Below, in pieces: positions 1-7,205 of a stretch of DNA of 18,146 bases. Made by a program: the position numbers and the translations under genes. Each line of letters opens with the position of its first letter. Within the stretch, counting starts at the first letter, position 1. The notes beneath the pieces were generated by a model. That model saw only the letters and a list, made by a program, of their open reading frames with translations. It had not been told where the DNA came from and searched no databases. The stretch comes from DATFEN01 sp035691285 (GTDB lineage Bacteria; Acidobacteriota; Vicinamibacteria; Fen-336). The DNA is taken from positions 1 through 18,146 of the forward strand of contig DASSJI010000226.1 in the NCBI GenBank assembly GCA_035691285.1, given 5' to 3'.

Positions 1-2384
1 ATGATTCCCGCCCGGTCCGCCGGCTCGATCGCCTGCCACTCCCGGCGCTCGCCCGTCGCGACGTCGATGCGGTCGATGCTCAGGGCCGTCCGGCCGCGCG
101 GGTAGACATACACGAAGCGCCCGTCGTCGCTCCAGACGATCGGCCACTCCCTGGGCCTCGCGCCCGGCAGCGGCGTTCCGGCGCCGCCGGCCGTCTCGTA
201 GATCATGAGCCGCTCGTCGGCCCCGGGCGCGACGATCCGTCGGCCATCGGGGGCGATGGCGGCGGGCCACTCGAACGCCCCGGGCCCAGCGGGCGTCGGC
301 TCGCCTCCGTCGATCGGAACGCACAGGCAGAGCCGCGACCTGTCCTTTCCCGAGCCGATCACCAGGAGGCGCTCGCCGTCGGGGAACCAGAACCACCACA
401 GCGTCTGCTCGAACCTGTCGCAGCGGACGAGCTTCGACTCGCCGACGCCGGTCGGGATCAGCTCGAGGTGCCCCGCGACGCCCGTGTCCGCCGCGACCAA
501 TTGCCCATCGGGCGAGAGCGCCCGCGCGCGGCCGTCGCCGATGTGCACGGCCGGCCCGCCGGCGACGGGGCGCAGGTAGATCTGGGCGTAGCTGCCCGAG
601 ACGGCGCGCTGTTCCTCGAACAGGACCTGGGAGCCGTCCCGCGCCAGATCGGTCAGCATCGGCCAGTTGAACCAGGCCAGGTTCTGGTTGGCGTCCTCGC
701 CACGCCGGCCGGCATAGACCTCGCGCCGCAAGGTGTCCTGGCTGACGAGCAGGTCGCCGCCTGGGGTTGCGTCGAACAGGCTGAGCTGCCCGGGGGCGGA
801 CAGAACAACGCGCGTGCCGCCGGCATTGCCGTAACCGAGGATGCTGCGCCCGTAGGGAGGCCGCTCGCCGGCGATCCAGACCTCGTCGCCGTCGGGCGAC
901 CACGCGAGGCCGCTCGTGCCGTTCAGGGTGGTGCCCGGGTCCATCAGCGTGCGGCCTTCGAGATCCACCACGATGGGTCGGCCGGCCTCGTCGCCGAACC
1001 AGGGATGCTCGATGAACGCGAGACGGCTGCCGTCCGGCGAGAACCGCACGTGGCTGAGCCAGCCCGTCGAGGCGTGCAGGCGGCGCCCGATCGGGCATTC
1101 GAGGATGAAGCTCGGCTGGGCGTAGCGCACGATCGCGAAGCCCTTCCCATCGGGCTCCCAGTCGGCGTCGACCACGTTCTCACAGATGCGGCGCGGCGCG
1201 CCGCCAGCGATCGGCACGCGTGCCAGCGTGCCGGCTGAGGCCCAACCGCCGAGAAGGCTCCTGTCCAGCGAGACCGCGAGCTCCCCCGTGGCCGAAACCG
1301 AGAGCACGTCCGCGTTGGTCAGCCCGGTCGCGCGGGCCTCGGGCATGCCGGGGCGGGATACGAAGACCTCGAGCGGTTTGCCTTCCCACGCCGCACCGTA
1401 GACGATCGATCCATCTGCCGCGAAGCGCGCCGTGCCGATGCGTCCGCGCCGATAGCTGATGCTCAGGAACTCGGGCTGTGCGGAGCGCAAGCGGGCGCCG
1501 GGCTGCGCGCCGGGCTGCGCCGTCATCTCGCCCGACGAGCCGGCGCCCGAGAGCAGCTGCAGCGCGAACGCGACGTCGCGCATGGACTGGAAGCGAGCCA
1601 CGGGGGCCTTCGCGAGCATGTGGTCGACGACGCGCGCGAGCCCCGGCGAGAGCGACTCCGGAAGCGAGACGTCGCTCTGCAGGATGGCCGTCATGGTCTC
1701 GGCCCGGGTGGGCCGCCGGAACGGGTGGGAACCCGTGACCAGCTCGGCAAGCACGATGCCCAGAGAGAAGATGTCCGAGCGCTCGTCCACGACCTCACCG
1801 CGGACCTGTTCGGGCGACATGTATCCGGGCGTGCCCAGCACCGACCCGGGGTCGGTGCGCCGCATGAGGTTCGTGGACGCCTCGCTGTCGAAGGCGCCAT
1901 CGTCGGCGAGGAGCTTTGCGAGGCCGAAGTCGAGCAGCTTCACCCGGTCGTCCCGCGACACGAACACGTTCTCCGGCTTGATGTCCCGGTGGATCACGCC
2001 CTTCTCGTGGGCGGCGGAGACGCCGTCGGCGATCTGCATGGTCCAGTCGAGCGCCTTGCGGAGCGGCACCGTGCCGCGGCTCATCCGCTCGCGGAGCGTC
2101 TCGCCTTCCAGCAGCTCCGTCACGAGGTACGGGCTGTCCTGATGCGTCCCGAGGTCGAACACGACCAGCAGGTTCGGGTGGTTGAGCGCGCCGGCGGTCC
2201 GGGCCTCCTGGGAGAAGCGCGCGAGGCGATCGGGGTTCGACGCGAAGGCCGCCGGCAGGATCTTGATCGCGACCTCGCGACCGATGCGCGGGTCTCGCGC
2301 GCGGTAGACCTCTCCCATCCCTCCGGCGCCCAGAGGGGAGATCACCTCGTAGGGACCGACGCACGCTCCGGCTTCGAGCGTCAC
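1..2384 (-). CDS. Serine/threonine protein kinase with C-terminal TolB/PD40-like beta-propeller (partial, C-terminus outside window)
   Basis: This frame is open from a GTG at 2384 to the window edge, at least 794 residues, with no stop inside the window. The N-terminal part (about residues 12-280) is a complete eukaryotic-type kinase: glycine loop GAGGMGEVY at 19-27, ATP-binding Lys41 in VAIK, catalytic loop HRDIKPEN with Asp134, and DFG with Asp152. A short Gln-Pro-Gly-Ala linker (about 270-300) leads straight into a propeller with repeated FSPDG, WSPDG, LSPDG and FPDG turns, typical of PD40/TolB repeats. I see no membrane helix between the two halves, although many bacterial kinases of this kind have one, so it is probably cytosolic. 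The likely role is Thr/Ser phosphorylation controlled by a propeller that binds a partner or ligand; the substrate is unknown. The GTG is chosen because VTLEAGACVGPYEV leads directly into the kinase fold. The ATG at 2395 is out of frame and hits a stop after three sense codons. No Shine-Dalgarno sequence is visible. The gene is divergent from kbl. Confidence 0.93.
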   Translation of the reverse strand, partial: MTLEAGACVGPYEVISPLGAGGMGEVYRARDPRIGREVAIKILPAAFASNPDRLARFSQEARTAGALNHPNLLVVFDLGTHQDSPYLVTELLEGETLRERMSRGTVPLRKALDWTMQIADGVSAAHEKGVIHRDIKPENVFVSRDDRVKLLDFGLAKLLADDGAFDSEASTNLMRRTDPGSVLGTPGYMSPEQVRGEVVDERSDIFSLGIVLAELVTGSHPFRRPTRAETMTAILQSDVSLPESLSPGLARVVDHMLAKAPVARFQSMRDVAFALQLLSGAGSSGEMTAQPGAQPGARLRSAQPEFLSISYRRGRIGTARFAADGSIVYGAAWEGKPLEVFVSRPGMPEARATGLTNADVLSVSATGELAVSLDRSLLGGWASAGTLARVPIAGGAPRRICENVVDADWEPDGKGFAIVRYAQPSFILECPIGRRLHASTGWLSHVRFSPDGSRLAFIEHPWFGDEAGRPIVVDLEGRTLMDPGTTLNGTSGLAWSPDGDEVWIAGERPPYGRSILGYGNAGGTRVVLSAPGQLSLFDATPGGDLLVSQDTLRREVYAGRRGEDANQNLAWFNWPMLTDLARDGSQVLFEEQRAVSGSYAQIYLRPVAGGPAVHIGDGRARALSPDGQLVAADTGVAGHLELIPTGVGESKLVRCDRFEQTLWWFWFPDGERLLVIGSGKDRSRLCLCVPIDGGEPTPAGPGAFEWPAAIAPDGRRIVAPGADERLMIYETAGGAGTPLPGARPREWPIVWSDDGRFVYVYPRGRTALSIDRIDVATGERREWQAIEPADRAGI
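1495..1518. repeat. Two-copy 12-bp tandem repeat in kinase linker
   Basis: The unit gcgccgggctgc occurs twice in direct succession. In the kinase reading frame it encodes the repeated Gln-Pro-Gly-Ala linker between the kinase and propeller domains. It keeps frame, so a copy-number change would only lengthen the linker. Confidence 0.8.
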
Positions 2385-2390
2385 CGCGGC

Positions 2391-2396
2391 AGCATA
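2391..2396 (-). promoter_or_regulatory. Possible -10 box of the kinase gene
   Basis: Read on the minus strand this is TATGCT, and the GTG start follows after only six bases. Transcription would then begin at or next to the start codon, giving a leaderless mRNA; this agrees with the absence of a Shine-Dalgarno sequence. No convincing -35 hexamer is seen. The spacing is the main support. Confidence 0.35.
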
Positions 2397-2405
2397 GCAG
2401 AGCGT

Positions 2406-2411
2406 TAGAAT
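2406..2411 (+). promoter_or_regulatory. Possible -10 box of kbl
   Basis: TAGAAT lies nine bases before the kbl ATG, with no Shine-Dalgarno sequence between them. It would give a transcript with a leader of only about two or three bases, or none. It shares the 36-bp intergenic region with the opposing kinase promoter, so the two promoters would compete or be controlled together. No clear -35 element. Confidence 0.35.
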
Positions 2412-2420
2412 CATCCGGCC

Positions 2421-3629
2421 ATGGATCCCAGCTATCACGCGTTCCTCGGCGGCGAACTCGAGGCGATCAAGAAGCAGGGGCTCTGGAAGGAGGAATGGCC
2501 GATCGTCGGGCACCAGGGGCCCGAGATCCGGGTCGAGGGGCGCGAAAGGCCGGTCCTCAACTTCTGCGCGAACAACTATCTCGGCCTGTCGGGCCATCCC
2601 GAGCTGCTGAAGGCGGCCCACGCCGCCCTCGATGAGTGGGGCTACGGCCTGTCGAGCGTCCGCTTCATCTGCGGGACGCAGGCCTTGCACCGCGAGCTCG
2701 AGAAGAGGGCCGCCGCCTTCCTGGGCATGGAGGACGCGATCCTCTACGCCGCCTGCTTCGACGCGAACGGAGGCATCTTCGAGCCGCTGCTCGGTCCCGA
2801 CGACGCGATCGTCACCGACAAGCTGAACCACGCCTCGATCATCGACGGCGTGCGGCTGTGCAAGGCGCGGCGCTTCGTCTACGAGCACGCCGACATGGAA
2901 GACCTCGACGCCAAGCTCCGCGAGGCCGAGGCCTGCCGGTTCCGGCTGATCGTGACCGACGGCGTCTTCTCCATGGACGGGGACGTCGCGCCCCTCGCCG
3001 ACATCTGCCAGCTGGCCGACCGGCGCAAGGCGCTCGTGATGGTGGACGACTCCCACGCCACGGGATTCATGGGCAAGACCGGTCGCGGCACGCCCGAGCA
3101 CTGCGGCGTGCAGGGACGCGTCGACATCATCACGACGACCTTCGGCAAGGCCCTGGGAGGTGCGTCGGGCGGCTGCACCGCGGCGCGCCAGGACGTGATC
3201 GACATGCTCCGGCAGCGGAGCCGGCCGTACCTCTTCTCGAACACGCTTCCGCCCGTGGTCACGGGCGCCACGCTGCGGGCCCTCGAGCTGCTCACGCGCA
3301 CTACGGAGCTGCGGGACCGGCTCGAGGCCAACACCCGGGACTTTCGTGCACGGATGACGGCCGCGGGCTTCGAGATCCGCCCGGGCGTCCATCCGATCGT
3401 GCCGATCATGTTCACCCGCTTCGCGCCCGACGACGCCCCCCTCGCCCAGGCCTTCGCCCGCGCGCTTCTCGACGAGGGCATCTACGTCAAGGGCTTCTTC
3501 TACCCGGTCGTGCCGAAGGGACAGTCGCGCATCCGGGTGCAGATCTCGGCGGCGCACCGTCCCGAGCACATCGAGCGGGCCGTCGGGGCGTTCACCAAGG
3601 TGGGAAAGGCCCACGGGGTCGTGCCCTGA
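2421..3629 (+). CDS. kbl: Glycine C-acetyltransferase (2-amino-3-ketobutyrate CoA ligase)
   Basis: This is a PLP-dependent alpha-oxoamine synthase of 402 residues, close to the usual length of about 400. It cleaves 2-amino-3-ketobutyrate with CoA to glycine and acetyl-CoA, the second step of threonine breakdown. Visible family marks are NFCANNYLGL near residue 48, GTQALHRELE, LNHASIIDG, the cofactor-binding VDDSHATGFMG, and TTTFGKALGGASGG, whose Lys243 should form the Schiff base. The substrate-typical VDDSHATGF and the N-terminal LEAIKKQGLWKEE favour Kbl over the related BioF, HemA or serine palmitoyltransferase. The usual partner, threonine dehydrogenase (tdh), is not in the window, so the substrate supply must be encoded elsewhere. 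The next gene begins nine bases after the stop, suggesting co-transcription. Confidence 0.95.
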   Translation: MDPSYHAFLGGELEAIKKQGLWKEEWPIVGHQGPEIRVEGRERPVLNFCANNYLGLSGHPELLKAAHAALDEWGYGLSSVRFICGTQALHRELEKRAAAFLGMEDAILYAACFDANGGIFEPLLGPDDAIVTDKLNHASIIDGVRLCKARRFVYEHADMEDLDAKLREAEACRFRLIVTDGVFSMDGDVAPLADICQLADRRKALVMVDDSHATGFMGKTGRGTPEHCGVQGRVDIITTTFGKALGGASGGCTAARQDVIDMLRQRSRPYLFSNTLPPVVTGATLRALELLTRTTELRDRLEANTRDFRARMTAAGFEIRPGVHPIVPIMFTRFAPDDAPLAQAFARALLDEGIYVKGFFYPVVPKGQSRIRVQISAAHRPEHIERAVGAFTKVGKAHGVVP

Positions 3630-3632
3630 GGG
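3628..3632 (+). promoter_or_regulatory. Ribosome binding site that sets the start of the downstream membrane protein
   Basis: GAGGG overlaps the kbl stop codon and lies five bases before a GTG at 3638. This favours 3638 over the next in-frame GTG at 3644 and fits translation coupled to kbl. Confidence 0.6.
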
Positions 3633-3637
3633 TCCTC

Positions 3638-4372
3638 GTGGCGGTGTTCGCGGCCCTGCTCCCTGCGCGGCTGAGGCGCGATCTCGAGGCGCACCTCCCC
3701 ATCCGGGCGATGGCTTTCCCGTCCGCGATCCTCCAGATCGCCGCGGGCTATTTCATCGGTCTCGACGGCTTCCTGAGGTACGCCGCCGGTGTGGCCGAGG
3801 GCGCAAACCGGCTGACCGGCGAGATCGGCCTGGCGATGGGGCTCTCGGGTCTCTCGATCTTCACCTTCGCCCTGCTGACGCCGCAGGGCCTCGTCGCCTC
3901 CTACCTGGTGATCACGGGTAGCGCGCGCGCGCTGTTCGCGGCGTCGTCGGGCGTTCCCGGAGACCCGCTGCTGGCGCTCGCCGACCACGTGTACCTTGCC
4001 CGCCGAAGGCGCTCGGCGGAGGAGCAGGCGATCGCGGAGCGGCAGGCCCGCGAGGGTGCGGCTGTGCCCGACGTCCTCGAGACGGGCCCCACCGCCGGCT
4101 TCCCGGACGCCGACTGGGTCGTGATCGCCTCGCGACTGAAGCCAGGCTGGGAGAAGGGCGTGTTCGTAGTCACGACGGATCGCTGGTACCGCATCGCCGA
4201 CGGCGTCGACCGCCGAACTCCCGACGGCCTGCGCCGGTTCTACGTGCTCCACGCCGTCGGCCAGGCGGAGGTCATCCGTCGCTCGGTCTTCTACGACCAC
4301 CCGCAGCTCTCGGCGCTGCACGACCGCAAGAGCGAGACCCCAGCCTCGCGGGCGGAGCTGCGAAAGGGGTGA
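3638..4372 (+). CDS. Hypothetical membrane protein, 244 residues, downstream of kbl
   Basis: I do not recognise this family. The GTG start is placed by a GAGGG Shine-Dalgarno sequence. After a short N-terminal segment there are hydrophobic stretches near residues 26-50 and 65-105, probably two or three membrane helices; the second contains the turn LLTPQGLVASY. The charged segment ARRRRSAEEQAIAERQ follows, then a soluble C-terminal domain (about 145-230) with alternating hydrophobic residues such as DWVVIASRLKPGWEKGVFVV and WYRIADG, which reads like a small beta-rich domain. The gene starts nine bases after kbl and is probably in the same transcript. It ends 14 bases from the convergent permease. 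A bioinformatic family search is needed before any function is assigned. Confidence 0.75.
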   Translation: MAVFAALLPARLRRDLEAHLPIRAMAFPSAILQIAAGYFIGLDGFLRYAAGVAEGANRLTGEIGLAMGLSGLSIFTFALLTPQGLVASYLVITGSARALFAASSGVPGDPLLALADHVYLARRRRSAEEQAIAERQAREGAAVPDVLETGPTAGFPDADWVVIASRLKPGWEKGVFVVTTDRWYRIADGVDRRTPDGLRRFYVLHAVGQAEVIRRSVFYDHPQLSALHDRKSETPASRAELRKG

Positions 4373-4386
4373 GCTGCTCCTGACGC

Positions 4387-5667
4387 CTAGCCGTCGGGCC
4401 TCCGCGCGGCGCGCCTCAGTGCCAGGCCCAGGGCGATCGCGCCGGCGGCGACCGCGGCTTCGCGGGCCCGGGCGCCCGAGACGAGGGCGAGGGTCACGAG
4501 CAGGGCGGGCAGCGCGGGCCAGGCGTCCCTGGGCACGAACCCCCGCGCACGGCGCCGCGCCAGCGTCAGGAGCGAGAGCGCAGTGACGCCGAACTGCAGC
4601 AGCACGGTGGTGGCGGAGAGGGCGAAGTACTCGGCCAGGGTCCCGCCGGCGAGAAGCAGCGCCGACACGAGGACGACGGTGAGGGCGAGCGCCCGCAGCG
4701 GCACGCCCTTCTCCGAGATGCCCTCGAAGCCGAGGGGCAGGGGTCCGGCGCTCCGCGCAAGGGTCGCGAGGTACCAGGGGGTCATCAGGACGAAGCCGAA
4801 GCTGATGCCGAGAGCCGACACCGACGTGCCGAGAGCCACGAGCCAGCGGAGGGGTGCTCCACCGAGGGCCGCCGCGGCGTCGACCAGGGGCGTTGCGGAC
4901 GCCGCGAGCTGCGGCAGTGCCGCCACGCACGCGGCCTGCAGGCCGACGTAGAGCGCCGAGACCAGGGCGATGCAGCCGTAGAGCGCTCGCGGGATGGAGC
5001 GCTCCGGATCCGTGACCCGACCCGCGATGACCGGGGTGATCTCGAAGCCCTGGAATGCGAAGGTCGCGAGCAGCCCGGCCCGCAGCCACGAAAGTTGCGG
5101 AGCGGGCGCGGCCGGCTGCGACGTGACGGCGAACCCTGCGCCGGCGAACGCCAGGAGCAGGGCCGCCAGGGGGACGAGCTTGAGGACGGTGATCGCGGTC
5201 CAGACGCGCGCCGAGAGGCGAAGGCCCAGAGCACACACCGCGGCGAGCGCCAGCACCAGCGCGATCGCCGCCGCGCGGGTCGGAAGGCCCGGGGGCACGC
5301 CCAGCGCGGGAGAGACGGCCGCCGTCAGGCCGGAGGTGACGGCCGTCGTGCTCGCGATGGCGCTGACGTACGCGATCCAGCCCACGAGGAAGGCCGGGAA
5401 GGCGCCGAAGGCCGCCCGGGCGAAGACGACGGGCCCGCCGTCCTCGTCGAAGCGGCGGCCCGCGTTCGCGAAGGTCGCGGCGACGGGCAGCAGGGCGGCG
5501 CCGGTGAGCGCGATGACGACGACGCTGCCCCAGCCGGCGGCGGCCGCGGCGATCTGCGACGGCGCGAAGAAGATGCCGACGCCGACCACGCCGTTGACGG
5601 CCAGGGCGAGGAGCTGGAGCGGGCCGACGGGGCGCCGCTCGAGCGGTGGATCCACCACTGCGCTCAA
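4387..5667 (-). CDS. APC-superfamily amino acid permease
   Basis: This 426-residue protein is almost entirely hydrophobic, with about 12 predicted membrane helices, matching the usual APC transporter length. The first helix carries the unwound, substrate-binding glycine motif NGVVGVGIFFAPS (about residues 24-36), and helix 6 has ATFAFQGFEITPVIAG, the equivalent discontinuous helix in this superfamily. It should move amino acids or similar compounds across the inner membrane by proton coupling or exchange; substrate specificity cannot be read from the sequence. The TTG start at 5667 overlaps the stop of the upstream amidase (TTGA), which indicates translational coupling; the GTG at 5658 is an alternative start. 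As the last gene of the cyanophycin run it is a candidate carrier for Arg, Asp or amidase products. That link is inference from position. Confidence 0.88.
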   Translation of the reverse strand: MSAVVDPPLERRPVGPLQLLALAVNGVVGVGIFFAPSQIAAAAAGWGSVVVIALTGAALLPVAATFANAGRRFDEDGGPVVFARAAFGAFPAFLVGWIAYVSAIASTTAVTSGLTAAVSPALGVPPGLPTRAAAIALVLALAAVCALGLRLSARVWTAITVLKLVPLAALLLAFAGAGFAVTSQPAAPAPQLSWLRAGLLATFAFQGFEITPVIAGRVTDPERSIPRALYGCIALVSALYVGLQAACVAALPQLAASATPLVDAAAALGGAPLRWLVALGTSVSALGISFGFVLMTPWYLATLARSAGPLPLGFEGISEKGVPLRALALTVVLVSALLLAGGTLAEYFALSATTVLLQFGVTALSLLTLARRRARGFVPRDAWPALPALLVTLALVSGARAREAAVAAGAIALGLALRRAARRPDG

Positions 5668-7193
5668 AGTCGCGGGGGCGGGAGGTGGCCGAGGACTCGC
5701 TCGACGGCGGCGCCGAGGGCGAGGAGCTCGCGGTCGGCCCCCTCCGGCGCGTCCAGCTCGAGCCCCACCGGGAGCCCGTCCCGCGTGAGCCCGCCAGGGA
5801 GCACGAGCCCCGGGATGCCAGCCGTGCTCCCGGGCGCGATGTTCCTCGACATCGCCGTCGCAAAGGCGACCGTTTCGCCGCCGATCGAGAGCTCCGACTC
5901 CTGGCCGATGGGGAGCGCCGGAACGAGGGTGGCGGGGAAGATCAAGGCGCTCACCTCGTTCTCGCGGAAGTACCGTGCGAGCTCCTTGCGGAGCGCCGGC
6001 CGCTCGACGTCCCGTGCCGCCCGGTAGGCTTCCTCCGAAGGAGCCATCCTCCCCCCGGGCAGGGCGTAGACCTCGAGCTCGCGCCTGACGTCCGCTCCGG
6101 CCGCCTCGAGCAGCTGGTCGAGGTCCAGCCCCGCCCCGGACTCCTCGAGGTATCGCGCCAGCATCGGCGCTACGTCGTGGTACTGCACCACGTCGGTGAT
6201 CCTTTCATCGAACCGGGCGAGGTCGTGCACCTGCGCCTCCACCAGCACCGCCCCGGCCTCGCGCAGCCTGCGGAGCGCCTCCTCGGCGACCCGCGCGACC
6301 TCGGGATCGAGCTTCTCGAAGAAGTAGTTCCGGTCCACCCCGATGCGCGCTCCCCGGAGGGCCGTCGGCGCGATCGCCGCCGCGTCGTGGCTTGCGACCC
6401 GGTCGAACAGGACGAGGTCCGCGACGCTGCGCGCGTGCGGGCCGATCTGATCGAAGAGCGGCGAGATCGGTACGACGCCGGTCGTGGGGTAGCGGCCCGT
6501 CGTCGGACGAAAGCCGCAGATCCCGCACATGGCGGCGGGAACACGAATCGACCCTTCCGTGTCCGCGGCCACGCCAAGCGGCGCCATGCGGGCGGCCACG
6601 GCCGCCGCCGTGCCCCCGCTGCTCCCCCCGGGGATCCGGGTCGGGTCATAGGGGTTCCTGACGGCGCCGAACGCGGCGTTGTTGCTGGTCCACCCGAAGG
6701 ACAGCTCGTGCAGGTTGGTCTTGCCCATCAGGATCCCGCCGGCGTCGGCGAGCCTCCGGACGAGGGGCGCGTCCTCCCTGGGATGGAAGTTCCGGAGCGC
6801 CTTCGTTCCTCCGGTGGTCGGCAAGTCCCTGGTGTTGATGCTGTCCTTGATCGGGATCGGAAGGCCGTGGAGCGGAGGAAGCGGCACCCCCGAAGCCCGT
6901 CTCCGGTCGGCGGCGCGCGCCGCCTCGAGGACGCGGGCGGGCTCGAGCGAGATGAATGCGTTGAGGGCCTTGGCGGCTTCGCAGCGGGCAAGGAGCGCCG
7001 AGGCGTAGTCCTCGGCCGTGACGTCGCCCTCACGGAGAGCGCGCACGGCCTCTGTCGCGGTCAGCTCGACCAGCTCGCCGCCGCCCATGGGCCGGAAGGA
7101 TGGCGTGCCGCCGCGGCAGGCGGAGGCGAGGGCCGCGAGGGCTCCGCCGCGAGCGAGGAACTCACGCCGGGACGTTGTCGACGCGGGGCCCAT
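5664..7193 (-). CDS. Amidase-signature family hydrolase with Tat signal peptide
   Basis: This 509-residue protein has the amidase-signature fold, which hydrolyses C-N amide bonds with a Ser-cisSer-Lys triad. All three residues are visible: Lys116 in PIPIKDSIN, Ser191 in PGGSSGG and Ser215 in DTEGSIRVPA. The 24-residue spacing between the two serines matches characterised members of the family. The N-terminus has twin arginines (residues 9-10, SRREFLARGG), then a hydrophobic stretch ending in LASAC. This predicts Tat export; a lipoprotein cysteine at 26 is possible, but the residue three before it is Ala, so the lipobox is weak. It therefore acts outside the cytoplasm, unlike GatA. The gene starts 12 bases after cphA and overlaps the permease. 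The natural substrate is unknown; peptide amides or other amides are possible. The ATG start is supported because it precedes the complete signal peptide. Confidence 0.92.
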   Translation of the reverse strand: MGPASTTSRREFLARGGALAALASACRGGTPSFRPMGGGELVELTATEAVRALREGDVTAEDYASALLARCEAAKALNAFISLEPARVLEAARAADRRRASGVPLPPLHGLPIPIKDSINTRDLPTTGGTKALRNFHPREDAPLVRRLADAGGILMGKTNLHELSFGWTSNNAAFGAVRNPYDPTRIPGGSSGGTAAAVAARMAPLGVAADTEGSIRVPAAMCGICGFRPTTGRYPTTGVVPISPLFDQIGPHARSVADLVLFDRVASHDAAAIAPTALRGARIGVDRNYFFEKLDPEVARVAEEALRRLREAGAVLVEAQVHDLARFDERITDVVQYHDVAPMLARYLEESGAGLDLDQLLEAAGADVRRELEVYALPGGRMAPSEEAYRAARDVERPALRKELARYFRENEVSALIFPATLVPALPIGQESELSIGGETVAFATAMSRNIAPGSTAGIPGLVLPGGLTRDGLPVGLELDAPEGADRELLALGAAVERVLGHLPPPRL

Positions 7194-7205
7194 CGAGCCG
7201 GCAGC

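Noticed and set aside
468..2408. Several plus-strand open frames across the left end
   Set aside because: They are antisense to the propeller kinase, whose HRD, DFG and glycine-loop motifs are intact on the minus strand.
2636..3637. Upstream extension of the membrane protein frame through kbl
   Set aside because: The upstream part is a shifted reading of kbl and is Arg-rich without domains. The GTG at 3638 has its own ribosome binding site.
4373..4386. Terminator between the convergent membrane protein and permease genes
   Set aside because: Only 14 bases separate the stops, and no hairpin with a T-run is seen.
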